Below, piece after piece: positions 28,375 through 37,182 of a stretch of DNA of 64,000 nt; the stretch's first letter is position 1, and each line of letters opens with the position of its first letter. This stretch comes from Roseitalea porphyridii (lineage in GTDB: Bacteria > Pseudomonadota > Alphaproteobacteria > Rhizobiales > Rhizobiaceae). The notes under the pieces are model-generated. The model was not told the DNA's origin. It ran no database searches and saw only the letters and a program-made list of their open reading frames with translations. Made by a program: the position numbers and the translations under genes. The DNA lies in assembly GCF_004331955.1 (NCBI RefSeq), contig NZ_CP036532.1:868001-932000 (forward strand), read 5' to 3'.

Positions 28375-29970
28375 ATGAAGACGACCAAGACTGAAGCGGA
28401 AATTCGAGATTTCCTCGCCCAGAACCTCGACATGATCGAGCCAGGGTTGGTGCTGCAGAAGAAGGAACAGCACCTTCCGAATGACGATGGAGCCACCGGC
28501 TTCGTCGACATTCTTGCACGCGACCAGAAAGGTCGCATCGTCATTATCGAAATCAAGAAATCGAACGCGACCGCGCGAGAAGCCGTACAAGAGCTCGTGA
28601 AATACGCAGCCTTGGTGCGCGCAAAATCGCTGATTAAGTCCACTGAGTATCGGCTGATCGTGCTCTCAGTCGAATGGCACGAGCTGCTGACGCCTTTCTC
28701 AGAATTCTATCACGTCACCCGCTACGACCTGAAAGGCGGACGAATCGTCCTAGGAGCGGACAGGCTTCCCGAGCGCATCGAATGGATCGAACCCTTACCA
28801 AAGCAGGCAGAGCGATCCTTCTCGCGACGACGCTTCATCTGGGAATACGATGATCTAGGGAAGGCGCGCGCCGGCGCGAAAGCCGGTGCTCAGCGCATGG
28901 AGGAAATCGGCCTGCGCAATTTCATCTTTGCCGTCATCACCCTAGCGGATGACAGCGAGGGCATCTCGCACCTCGTCTATTTTGCTCAACAGGAGGAGAG
29001 CGCAGAGTTTTATCGGGAGATCATTAACCGCCGTTTCTCCGGCGACGATTTGGAGGATTTCAACGCTTGGCTTGAGGATATGTCCGAGCCCAGCGACATC
29101 CTAGGTGAGCTGGCCGACAAAGCGTGGGACGGCAGCAGCGAGGAAGACTCGTTCTACAAGTTGATGGACGCGGAGGAGATGCAGATTTCCCACCCGGAGA
29201 AGGCTCAGCATTGGCTCTCCGAGGATGTCGCAAAAGAAGTTGAGGTCGTTCGGGTTGGCCTGTTCGATGAGGCTAATTTGTCAGATCGCGACCTGTTGGC
29301 CGAACTGCGCGGCATGCAGGGCGGCTCCACTCACTACGCCGACATTGTTGCATCTCTGGCGTCCAAGCCTGAGGTCGATGCCCTGCTGGCTGCCGGTGAT
29401 GAGGTGTTCTTCTACAACCCGGTTTGGCGTGCTGCCGTGCACAACATTGTGGCCCATGCGCAGCACAGGGGCGCAGCGTCGCTAGAGCTGAAGGCCTTCT
29501 CAAACGACGATATTCTGAAGACGTTAGTTTGGATTCCGTCCGGCACCCCAAAATACGTTCCCATCTTTACAGCGAGGCTCAGCTTTGCGGACCATGAGGA
29601 GGTGTTCGCGGGAGTGGTCGATTGGAACGGCCATTGCCCTGATTGGAAGGCGTTGATCAATACGTATCTCGACGGCGACGCGAAAAGCCTCATGTGGCAT
29701 CGCCACTTCGGATCGATCCGCTCTCTCAACGGAGAGATCATGGATTCCTTAGGCTTGAGCTACGGCCTGCTTCACAAGGCCGACCTCAGCAACGATGAGC
29801 CCGTTGTCCCGATCGTCTTTCAAGGTCTCTCATTCTCCGAACGGAAGAGCCCCAAAAAGCGATATTTCGAGATTCTGTCATGCAACGAGTTCATGTCGAG
29901 CGCTATCAGTAACGAAGCCAGCTTCGATTTTGAGTTCTCGACAATGCTGGGAAGCCAGATGGGCGACTGA
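28375..29970 (+). CDS. Large protein with an N-terminal NucS-like (DUF91, PD-(D/E)XK) nuclease domain
   Basis: A 531-residue protein. The first about 90 residues look like a NucS/DUF91 nuclease core: GFVDILARDQKGRIVIIEIK supplies Asp (about 45) and the Glu-x-Lys pair (about 59-61), and VQELVKYAAL supplies a Q-x4-Y motif. The remaining 430 residues are not recognised; they are mixed alpha/beta with many acidic patches. A GTG at 28345 is an alternative start; neither start has a clear ribosome site. Base composition and codon choice differ from guaA and downstream genes. Its position between guaA 3'-end repeats suggests a defence or DNA-repair cargo gene. No role is claimed beyond probable DNA cleavage. 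Confidence 0.75.
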   Translation: MKTTKTEAEIRDFLAQNLDMIEPGLVLQKKEQHLPNDDGATGFVDILARDQKGRIVIIEIKKSNATAREAVQELVKYAALVRAKSLIKSTEYRLIVLSVEWHELLTPFSEFYHVTRYDLKGGRIVLGADRLPERIEWIEPLPKQAERSFSRRRFIWEYDDLGKARAGAKAGAQRMEEIGLRNFIFAVITLADDSEGISHLVYFAQQEESAEFYREIINRRFSGDDLEDFNAWLEDMSEPSDILGELADKAWDGSSEEDSFYKLMDAEEMQISHPEKAQHWLSEDVAKEVEVVRVGLFDEANLSDRDLLAELRGMQGGSTHYADIVASLASKPEVDALLAAGDEVFFYNPVWRAAVHNIVAHAQHRGAASLELKAFSNDDILKTLVWIPSGTPKYVPIFTARLSFADHEEVFAGVVDWNGHCPDWKALINTYLDGDAKSLMWHRHFGSIRSLNGEIMDSLGLSYGLLHKADLSNDEPVVPIVFQGLSFSERKSPKKRYFEILSCNEFMSSAISNEASFDFEFSTMLGSQMGD

Positions 29971-30304
29971 AAGCTGACGGTACTTGTCAGTGTGCACGAG
30001 ATATTGGCATTGTGCATTATGGAGTGCCAGATTCGGTCAATCGACGGCGATAGATGGCGGAGCCGCGAAATTTTTCTCATTCCAATTTCAAGCGTGAAGA
30101 CAACAGGATAGCTTTTTGACGGGCCTGCTGCTGGATCTTCGCCCGAGCGGCCAAAAGTTATTCAAAGATTTCAATGCGTTATATTAGCAAAGATCGATTG
30201 AGTGGGAGTGAGGGGTAGAGGAAGCGGCGGCTCCGGGCGCCAAACGGCACTGCACGGCGGCCCGTCCCGCCCATGCAGGTGGCAATGGTCGTTCCCGGCG
30301 GCCA
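29971..30304. other. 334-bp gene-free region
   Basis: It holds the downstream island repeat (30200-30216). The first 230 bp is A+T-richer than the chromosome average and has no supported frame; the last about 90 bp returns to host composition. Confidence 0.6.
30200..30216 (+). repeat. attR-like repeat
   Basis: GAGTGGGAGTGAGGGGT, matching 28300-28315 except for one inserted G. It marks the distal edge of the guaA insert. Confidence 0.65.
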
Positions 30305-30952
30305 TCAATGCTCCGGCAGTCCGGGCTCGGTCGCAACAAGGCTTGGCCGGGCGGCAACCGATGACCACCAGTCGGAAAGCGCCGAACGGCTGCGCAAGGC
30401 ATCGGCACCTTCCGGCGCCATGGCGAAGTAGGCGATCATCGGGGCAAGGTGACAGTCCGCGAGAGTGAACGTGGTTCCGTTAAGCACCAACCCTTCTGCG
30501 GCCAGTCGATCCAGGGCATCGAGTACGATCGAGGAGGCTTTCAGGCCCGCTGCGATCTCGGCTTCGTTGGCTTTCTCCCCGGCCGCCGGTCGGAATATCG
30601 CGTGCTCGAACACCTGACGTATCAGCGGACGATAGGCGTAGCTGTCGACGATCGAGATCACCTGCATCATGCGCCCAAGCGAGGGGGCTGCCGTCGGTGT
30701 GAGTTCGGGCCCAGGGAAAGCCGCGTCGATGTAGCGGGCGATGGCGACCGTCTCGTAGATGTCGTACGCACCGTGGCTGAGAACAGGCACGCGCCCGAAT
30801 GGATGTCTTTGGAGAAACGAGGCGGGCAGGCCCGCATCGAAGGGGTTCACGTCCTCGACCTCGTAGTCGACATCCTTCTCGAACAGGACGACGCGCGCGA
30901 TGCGGTGGTAAACGCTGAACCGATAGCCGCGAAGCACGACGGACTTTGACAT
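30305..30952 (-). CDS. Glutathione S-transferase family protein
   Basis: A 215-residue two-domain GST. The N-terminal thioredoxin-like domain includes FGRVPVLSHGAYDIYETVAIARYID (cis-Pro after Val, and the Glu-Thr-Val-Ala glutathione-binding turn); the helical C-terminal domain holds FTLADCHLAPMIAYF with the N-capping Asp. The catalytic residue is probably in SVYHRIARVVL (Ser or Tyr). The ATG at 30952 has AAAAGG upstream. It lies just downstream of mmsA on the same strand with a 31-nt gap, so it may be transcribed with it. Substrate unknown. Confidence 0.9.
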   Translation of the reverse strand: MSKSVVLRGYRFSVYHRIARVVLFEKDVDYEVEDVNPFDAGLPASFLQRHPFGRVPVLSHGAYDIYETVAIARYIDAAFPGPELTPTAAPSLGRMMQVISIVDSYAYRPLIRQVFEHAIFRPAAGEKANEAEIAAGLKASSIVLDALDRLAAEGLVLNGTTFTLADCHLAPMIAYFAMAPEGADALRSRSALSDWWSSVAARPSLVATEPGLPEH

Positions 30953-30983
30953 CACGCCTTTTACCAGCCGTCCTGCGATTGTG

Positions 30984-32486
30984 TCACCCGAGTGTCGGGA
31001 TGGCGAACTGCACATCGTTGGCGGCGCTGGTTGGCCAGCGCGTCGTCGTGGTCTTCATGCGGGTGTAGAAGCGTATGCCTTCCATGCCGTGCATGTTGTG
31101 ATCGCCGAAGTTGGACGCCTTCCACCCGCCAAAGGAATGGAACGCCATCGGCACCGGGATCGGAACGTTGACGCCGACCATGCCGACTTCGATGTCCTGG
31201 CTGAACCGGCGCGCCGTATCGCCGTTGGACGTGAAGACGGCCGTGCCGTTCGCGTAGCTGTGACGATGGATCAACTCGACGGCCTCGTCATAGGACCGGC
31301 GTCGAACGACCGACAGGACCGGGCCGAAGATCTCGTCCTTCCACACATCCATGTCCGGTGTGATGTGATCGAGAAGCGTCGCGCCCATGAAAAAGCCGTT
31401 CTCGTAGCCCTGCCTGTCCTGGCGGAAATCGCGGCCATCGACGACGAGCCTGGCGCCCTCCTGCTCACCGCGCCCGACATAGCCTCGGACCCGGTCCAGA
31501 TGCGCGCCGGTGATCAACGGTCCCATCTCGGAGGACGGGTCGCTGGCCGGGCCGATCTTCAGCGCCTTAATCTTCGGCACCAGACGTTCGATCAGCGCGT
31601 CGGCGACGGCATCGGTGACCGGAACGGCAACCGAGATCGCCATGCACCGTTCGCCAGCCGACCCGAAGGCTGCGCCCATCAACGCGTCGGCGGCCATGTC
31701 CATGTCCGCGTCCGGCATGATGACGGCATGGTTCTTGGCGCCGCCGAGCGCCTGAACGCGCTTGCCGTTGGCCATGGCCGTGCGGTGGATGGATTCGGCC
31801 ACCGCGGTCGAGCCCACGAAGCTCACCGTGCGAACATCTGGATGGTTAAGCAGCGCGTCGACGGCCCGCCTGTCGCCCTGAACGACATTGAAGACGCCGT
31901 CCGGAAGGCCGCATTCGGCGAGCCACGCGGCCAGCTTCAGCGCCGGCGATGGCACCCGCTCGGAAGGCTTGAGGACGAAGGTGTTGCCGCAGGCCAGCGC
32001 GACCGGGAACATCCACAAGGGCACCATGGCCGGGAAGTTGAACGGTGTGATACCGGCGCACACACCTAGCGACTGGCGGATGCTGTGGCTGTCGACGTCC
32101 GAGCCGACATTCTCGGAGAACTCGCCCTTGAGCAGGTGCGGCGCACCGACGGCGAACTCGACCACTTCGATGCCGCGCGTCACCTCGCCGAGCGCGTCCG
32201 CATGGGTCTTGCCGTGCTCGGCCGAAATCGTCTCGGCAAGCTCGTCGGCGCGCTCCCATAGCAGCGTCTTGAACCGGTCGAGAATGCGGGCGCGGCGCAA
32301 CGGCGGCGTCTTTGACCACTCCGGCCACGCCTGCCGCGCGGCAGCCACGGCGCCATCCACCTCCACTTTGTCGGCCAGCGCGACCGACGTGTCGGACGCC
32401 CCTACAGCCGGATTGAAAACCGGCAAAGTGCGTCCGGACGCGCCGTCACGCATTGATCCGTCAACGAAATGGCCAATTACCGTCAT
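30984..32486 (-). CDS. mmsA: Methylmalonate-semialdehyde dehydrogenase (CoA-acylating)
   Basis: A 500-residue aldehyde dehydrogenase that converts methylmalonate semialdehyde to propionyl-CoA, the last specific step of valine degradation, and also malonate semialdehyde to acetyl-CoA. Features: GITPFNFPAMVPLWMFP, ALGGAKNHAVIMPDAD and the nucleophile in FGSAGERCMAISVAV. It is divergent from the LysR-type gene, and the rest of the valine pathway lies 1.6 kb away on the other strand. Confidence 0.95.
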   Translation of the reverse strand: MTVIGHFVDGSMRDGASGRTLPVFNPAVGASDTSVALADKVEVDGAVAAARQAWPEWSKTPPLRRARILDRFKTLLWERADELAETISAEHGKTHADALGEVTRGIEVVEFAVGAPHLLKGEFSENVGSDVDSHSIRQSLGVCAGITPFNFPAMVPLWMFPVALACGNTFVLKPSERVPSPALKLAAWLAECGLPDGVFNVVQGDRRAVDALLNHPDVRTVSFVGSTAVAESIHRTAMANGKRVQALGGAKNHAVIMPDADMDMAADALMGAAFGSAGERCMAISVAVPVTDAVADALIERLVPKIKALKIGPASDPSSEMGPLITGAHLDRVRGYVGRGEQEGARLVVDGRDFRQDRQGYENGFFMGATLLDHITPDMDVWKDEIFGPVLSVVRRRSYDEAVELIHRHSYANGTAVFTSNGDTARRFSQDIEVGMVGVNVPIPVPMAFHSFGGWKASNFGDHNMHGMEGIRFYTRMKTTTTRWPTSAANDVQFAIPTLG

Positions 32487-32586
32487 CGCCTGGCTCCTCC
32501 ATCCTGGTTGGCCGGCGGGCTATCATTTCATGCCATTCGAAAATATGGATAATGAAGGCGAACTGTTATCGGAATTCGGATATCAG

Positions 32587-33465
32587 ATGAACTGGGACGA
32601 TCTCCGCCATTTCCTGGCTGCGGCCCGGGCCGGCCAGATCCTCGGCGCCGCCCGGCGGATGGGCGTCAGCCAGTCGACGCTCAACCGCCGCATATCGGCG
32701 CTCGAAGCCGATCTGGGCACGCGCCTGTTCGAACGCTCGACCAGCGGTAGCGCGCTGACCGAGGCCGGATCGCGACTTCTGAAGAACGCCGAGCGGATGG
32801 AGGCCGAAGCGTTGCGGATCAGGGCAGGGCTTGCCGGTCCCGACACGCCGCTGACCGGAACCGTGCGGATCGGCGCACCGGACGGGTTCGGTGTGGCCTT
32901 CCTTGCCGGACGCATCGGAACGTTTGCCGCCCGACACCCGCAGCTGACCGTTCAGATCGTCCCGGCTGCGCGCAACTTCTCCCTGTCACGGCGCGAAGCC
33001 GACGTCGCCGTAACGGTGGGCCGGCCGTCCAAGGGAAGGCTGCGCGCCAAGAAGCTGACCGACTACACTCTGGGCCTTTATGCGTCCGCAGACTACCTGG
33101 ACCGGATGTCGACGCCCCGCACCCGCGACGATCTGCGCAACCATACGCTGATCGGCTATGTCGACGACCTGATCTTCGCCCCGCAGCTGGATTTCGCCGT
33201 CGACCTGCCTGTGAAATGGCAATCGCGGATCGAGGTGTCCGGCGCCACCGGCCAGTACGAAGTCGCGCGTGCCGGCGCCGGAATCGGCATTCTGCACCGT
33301 TTCATGGCCGAGGACGATCCGGCCCTTGTCCAGGTCCTGCCGGAGATCGTTCTGACGCGCAGCTACTGGGCCGTCTGGCACGAAAGCCATCATGCAAGCC
33401 GCCGGGTGCGCGCCGTCGTCGACTTCCTGGACGAAGCGGTGCGCGATGCCAGAAGCTGCTTCTGA
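32587..33465 (+). CDS. LysR family transcriptional regulator
   Basis: A 292-residue LTTR: N-terminal winged HTH (MNWDDLRHFLAAARAGQILGAARRMGVSQSTLNRRISALE) and a periplasmic-binding-like effector domain. It is transcribed divergently from mmsA, the classic arrangement for an LTTR controlling its neighbour, so regulation of mmsA is inferred. In-frame ATGs at 32530 and 32545 would add 14-19 residues; the chosen start matches the usual beginning of this subgroup. Confidence 0.92.
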   Translation: MNWDDLRHFLAAARAGQILGAARRMGVSQSTLNRRISALEADLGTRLFERSTSGSALTEAGSRLLKNAERMEAEALRIRAGLAGPDTPLTGTVRIGAPDGFGVAFLAGRIGTFAARHPQLTVQIVPAARNFSLSRREADVAVTVGRPSKGRLRAKKLTDYTLGLYASADYLDRMSTPRTRDDLRNHTLIGYVDDLIFAPQLDFAVDLPVKWQSRIEVSGATGQYEVARAGAGIGILHRFMAEDDPALVQVLPEIVLTRSYWAVWHESHHASRRVRAVVDFLDEAVRDARSCF

Positions 33466-33492
33466 CGCGCACGCTGCCACCGTGGCGCGCCT

Positions 33493-33960
33493 TCAGCCGG
33501 GCACGTAGGAACTGACGCGTTTGAGACAGCGCAGCGAGAAGCTCGACTTGGAATGCCGCAGACCGGCGATCTTGAAAAGACGCTCGCGCAGGAACTCCTC
33601 GACGCCGCGTGTTCCGTCGGCGACGATCTTCACATGGAAGTCGTGATCGCCCGCCATCAGGTGAACCTCGAGCACCTCGGGAAAATCGGCCATTGCCTTG
33701 CCGAACGCCTCGAGCACGCCGGTTTCGTGCTGATCGAGCGACACTTCCACCATGACCGTCTCGCCGACGCCCAGCGCCTCGTGATTGAGGACCGCCGTGT
33801 AGCCGGAGATCACACCTTTCTCCTCCAGCCGCTTGACGCGCTGCCAGCACGGGCTCGCCGACAGGCCGACGGCCTTGGCCAGTTCGGCATTGGTCAGACG
33901 TCCGTTCGCGACCAGCGCCTTCAGAATGCGGCGATCGATTTCGTCAATCGGTTTGGACAC
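33493..33960 (-). CDS. Lrp/AsnC family transcriptional regulator
   Basis: A 155-residue protein: HTH (LTNAELAKAVGLSASPCWQRVKRLEEKGVISGY) plus a RAM ligand-binding domain (VMVEVSLDQHETG, EVHLMAGDHDFHVKIVA). It is divergent from the valine/branched-chain operon, so it probably senses a branched-chain amino acid or keto acid and activates that operon, as BkdR does in pseudomonads. That role is inferred from position and family. Confidence 0.93.
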   Translation of the reverse strand: MSKPIDEIDRRILKALVANGRLTNAELAKAVGLSASPCWQRVKRLEEKGVISGYTAVLNHEALGVGETVMVEVSLDQHETGVLEAFGKAMADFPEVLEVHLMAGDHDFHVKIVADGTRGVEEFLRERLFKIAGLRHSKSSFSLRCLKRVSSYVPG

Positions 33961-33998
33961 AGTTGATTCTCATGCTTCTTCCAGTCGATGGAGAAGAT

Positions 33999-34019
33999 AA
34001 TTCTGCGAAATCGCGAATT
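33999..34019. promoter_or_regulatory. Dyad in the lrp-acyl-CoA dehydrogenase intergenic region
   Basis: AATTCTGCG-AAAT-CGCGAATT, an 8-bp inverted repeat with one bulged base, between the divergent genes. It is a candidate Lrp-type operator. Confidence 0.4.
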
Positions 34020-34109
34020 TGGCAAGCGATAAAGGAGCACTTTCTACACGGACTGAGCTAACCTTTCCTCATGGGAGGCCCCGCGGGGTTGCGAAACGGG
34101 AGCAGCAGT

Positions 34110-35261
34110 TTGGACTTCGCGCTATCCGAGGGGCAGCAGATGCTCTTCGACACCGCTTTCGACTTCGGTCAGGAACAGATCGCGCCGCATGCCCAAACCT
34201 GGGAACGGGCGGGTACGATCCCGCGAGAGCTGCTTCGGAGCGCCGGCGCGCTTGGCTTCGGCGCCCTTTATGTGCCCGAACAGATGGGTGGCTCGGGCCT
34301 GTCGCGCCTTGATGCGACACTCGTGTTCGAAGCGCTCTCCGCCGCCTGCCCGTCCGTGGCCGCTTTCATCTCGATCCACAACATGTGCGCGCACATGATC
34401 GCGCACCACGCCACAGACGCATTTCGGGACGCGTGGCTCGAGCGCATGGTGACCATGGAGGCGATCGCCTCCTATTGCCTGACCGAGCCCGGGTCGGGGT
34501 CTGATGCGGCGGCGCTGCGCACAAAGGCGACCAACACCGGCGGCTCTTATGTGCTGAACGGCACCAAGGCCTTCATCTCGGGCGGCGGGTATTCAGACCT
34601 CTACATCGTCATGTGCCGCACGGGCGAGGAAGGCGCGCGCGGCATTTCGGCGATCGTCGTACCTGATGGCACCGAGGGCCTGAGCTTCGGTGCGGCCGAG
34701 CGCAAGATGGGCTGGCGCGCCCAGCCGACGGCGCAGGTGCAGCTTGACGATTGCGCGGTCGATGCGAGCCACCTTCTGGGCGCCGAAGGCGAAGGCTTTG
34801 CCATTGCCATGGCGGGCCTCGATGGCGGGCGGCTGAACATTGCAGCCTGCGCGCTCGGTGGTGCGCAGGGCGCCTTGCGCATGGCGCTGGACTATGTCGG
34901 CGAGCGTCAGGCGTTCGGGCGGACCATCGACCAGTTCCAGGGCCTGCAGTTCCGCCTCGCCGATATGGAAACCGAACTGCAGGCCGCGCGGGTCTTTCTG
35001 CGGCAGGCCGCCTGGAAGCTCGACACCGGGAGCCATGACGCGACGGTCCACTGCGCCATGGCCAAACGGTTCGTCACCGACACCGCCTTTCGGGTCGCCA
35101 ACGATGCTTTGCAGCTCCTGGGCGGCTATGGCTATCTGGAGGATTACGGCATCGAGAAGATCGTACGCGACCTGCGCGTCCACCAGATCCTCGAAGGCAC
35201 CAACGAGATCATGCGCGTCATCACGGCACGGTCGCTTCTGCGGGAGCGTGGAAGCCGATGA
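34110..35261 (+). CDS. Acyl-CoA dehydrogenase, probably isobutyryl-CoA dehydrogenase
   Basis: A 383-residue FAD enzyme. FAD/substrate motifs: SYCLTEPGSGSDAAALRTKA, FISGGGYSDLYIVMCRTG, ERQAFGRTIDQFQ, and the catalytic Glu in HQILEGTNEIMRVI. Position in the valine operon points to isobutyryl-CoA to methacrylyl-CoA. The start is taken as the TTG at 34110, because GGGAG sits 7 nt upstream and MDFALSEGQQ begins the conserved domain; an ATG at 34071 lacks a ribosome site. Its stop overlaps the next ATG by 4 nt. Confidence 0.92.
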   Translation: MDFALSEGQQMLFDTAFDFGQEQIAPHAQTWERAGTIPRELLRSAGALGFGALYVPEQMGGSGLSRLDATLVFEALSAACPSVAAFISIHNMCAHMIAHHATDAFRDAWLERMVTMEAIASYCLTEPGSGSDAAALRTKATNTGGSYVLNGTKAFISGGGYSDLYIVMCRTGEEGARGISAIVVPDGTEGLSFGAAERKMGWRAQPTAQVQLDDCAVDASHLLGAEGEGFAIAMAGLDGGRLNIAACALGGAQGALRMALDYVGERQAFGRTIDQFQGLQFRLADMETELQAARVFLRQAAWKLDTGSHDATVHCAMAKRFVTDTAFRVANDALQLLGGYGYLEDYGIEKIVRDLRVHQILEGTNEIMRVITARSLLRERGSR

Positions 35262-36313
35262 CCGACGACCCCGAAGTCCTGATCCGGCGGCAGGGCCGCG
35301 TCGGCCACATCACACTGAACCGGCCGCAAGTCCTCAACGCGCTGTCGCCGGCCATGATCGACGCCATTTCGAACGCGCTGTCCGAATGGGCGCGCGACCG
35401 CGACATCGCGATGGTGCTGGTCGATGCGGCGGGCGAGCGCGCCTTTTGCGCCGGCGGCGACATCAATGTGCTGTATGAACGCGCCCTCGCCGGCGATCAT
35501 GAATTCGGCCGCGCATTCTGGCGCGCCGAATACCGGATGAACGCGCAGATCGCGCACTTCCCGAAGCCGTTCGTGGCCTTGGTGCACGGCATCGTCATGG
35601 GCGGCGGCGTTGGCGTGTCGCTGCATGGTTCGCACCGCATCGTCACCGACACGGTGAGGTTCGCCATGCCCGAATGCGCGATCGGCCTGATCCCGGATGT
35701 CGGCGCGTCGCTCCTGCTCGGTCGCACGCCGGGGCACTTCGGCGAGTTTCTGGGCCTGACAGGGCGCCGGCTCGATGCTGCCGAAATGGTGTATTGCGGT
35801 CTGGCCGATCAGATCGTTCCGGCCGGCGCGATGGACGATCTGCGCGCGGCCTTGCTTCAAAGTGGCGATCCGGGATCGGCACGGCAGTTTGTGACAGAGC
35901 CCGGCCCAGCGGCCATCGCCGGCGAAAGGGCCTCGATCAATGCCGTGTTCGGCCTCGACACGATCGAACTGATCCTGGAGGCGTCGCGGGCGCTGGACAA
36001 TGGTTGGGGCGCGGAGGTGCAACGTCTTCTGCGTGCAGGCTCGGTGTTGTCGCAGCAAGTTGCCCTTTTGACGATCCGCAAGGCCCGCCGGCACGGCTCG
36101 GTCGTCGCCGCGCTCCGGGACGAATTCCGGTTCACAGCGCGTGCCACAGAACATGCCGAACTGCTCGAAGGCATCCGTGCCGCCGTCATCGACAAGGACC
36201 GCGATCCGCAGTGGCGCTACCGGACTCCGGACGATGTGCCGGACACGCTTCTGGCCGAGTTCGGCGAGAAGGCACCCGGCGGCGACTTCGCGTATCTGGA
36301 GAAACGCCCATGA
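35258..36313 (+). CDS. 3-Hydroxyisobutyryl-CoA hydrolase (enoyl-CoA hydratase superfamily)
   Basis: A 351-residue crotonase-fold protein, longer than hydratases and typical of HIBCH. It would hydrolyse 3-hydroxyisobutyryl-CoA to free 3-hydroxyisobutyrate in valine degradation. Landmarks: HITLNRPQVLNALSPAMI, AFCAGGDINVLYE (oxyanion Gly-Gly-Asp), GIVMGGGVGVSLHGSHRI and FAMPECAIGLIPDVGASLLL. Overlaps ACAD upstream and mmsB downstream by 4 nt each. Confidence 0.92.
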   Translation: MTDDPEVLIRRQGRVGHITLNRPQVLNALSPAMIDAISNALSEWARDRDIAMVLVDAAGERAFCAGGDINVLYERALAGDHEFGRAFWRAEYRMNAQIAHFPKPFVALVHGIVMGGGVGVSLHGSHRIVTDTVRFAMPECAIGLIPDVGASLLLGRTPGHFGEFLGLTGRRLDAAEMVYCGLADQIVPAGAMDDLRAALLQSGDPGSARQFVTEPGPAAIAGERASINAVFGLDTIELILEASRALDNGWGAEVQRLLRAGSVLSQQVALLTIRKARRHGSVVAALRDEFRFTARATEHAELLEGIRAAVIDKDRDPQWRYRTPDDVPDTLLAEFGEKAPGGDFAYLEKRP

Positions 36314-37182
36314 GGATCGCATTCATCGGACTGGGTAACATGGGCGCGCCGATGGCGCGCAACCTTGTCGCCGCCGGGCATGACGTGACCGGCTTCGATG
36401 CCCAGCTCACCTCTGTTGACGGCATCGCCCTTGCGTCTTCGGCCACCGACGCCGTTGCCGATGCCGAGGCGATCATCACCATGCTCCCCAACGGCGACAT
36501 TCTGCGCAGTGTCTATGCGCAGATCGTTCCGGCGGCGCCGGCCGGAAGCCTGTTTGTCGACTGCACCACAGCCGACGTTGACAGTTCCGTCGCGGTGGCA
36601 CGCCAGGCCGAACAGGCGGGCCATCTGGCGCTCGATGCTCCGGTGTCCGGCGGCGTCGCCGGGGCGCAGGCCGGCACGCTGACATTCATGGTCGGCGGGT
36701 CGCATGCGGCGTTTGAACGGGCGGCAGCGCTCTTCGACGTGATGGGCCAGCGCGCCATCGCCTGCGGACCGTCCGGTTCCGGGCAGGCGGCCAAGATCTG
36801 CAACAACATGCTGCTCGGCATCACCATGGCCGGCACCTGCGAAGCGATTGCGCTGGCCGACAGTCTCGGGCTCGACCGGCAAGCCTTCTTCGACGTCGTT
36901 TCGACCTCATCGGGCCAGTGCTGGTCGGTCAACACCTATTGCCCGATGCCGGGCATCGGTCCCCTCTCGCCCGCCGACAACGATTACCGGCCGGGCTTTG
37001 CCGCCGAACTGATGCACAAGGATCTCGACCTCAGCCAGAAGGCGGCCGAGGCCTCCGGAACGGCGACCCCACTGGGCGCCAGGGCGACCGATCTCTATCG
37101 CGCGTTCGTGGAGGGCACGGGCGCGGGCAAGGATTTTTCCGCCATCCTCAAGCATATCGCAGCCTTGAAGAGGTCCTCATGA
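36310..37182 (+). CDS. mmsB: 3-Hydroxyisobutyrate dehydrogenase
   Basis: A 290-residue beta-hydroxyacid dehydrogenase that oxidises 3-hydroxyisobutyrate to methylmalonate semialdehyde with NAD+. The N-terminal dinucleotide motif is IGLGNMGAPMARNLVAAGHDV, the substrate loop is LDAPVSGGVAGAQAGTLTFM, and the catalytic Lys is in GSGQAAKICNNMLLG. ATGA overlaps link it to both neighbours. Confidence 0.95.
   Translation: MRIAFIGLGNMGAPMARNLVAAGHDVTGFDAQLTSVDGIALASSATDAVADAEAIITMLPNGDILRSVYAQIVPAAPAGSLFVDCTTADVDSSVAVARQAEQAGHLALDAPVSGGVAGAQAGTLTFMVGGSHAAFERAAALFDVMGQRAIACGPSGSGQAAKICNNMLLGITMAGTCEAIALADSLGLDRQAFFDVVSTSSGQCWSVNTYCPMPGIGPLSPADNDYRPGFAAELMHKDLDLSQKAAEASGTATPLGARATDLYRAFVEGTGAGKDFSAILKHIAALKRSS

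Larger units (their letters stand above)
28300..30216 (+). mobile_element. Putative minimal guaA-targeted island
   Basis: About 1.9 kb bounded by direct repeats of the guaA 3' end. It contains one lower-G+C gene (NucS-like nuclease) and about 230 bp of A+T-richer non-coding sequence. No integrase is present, so it is either a decayed island or a cargo unit moved in trans. Confidence 0.6.
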
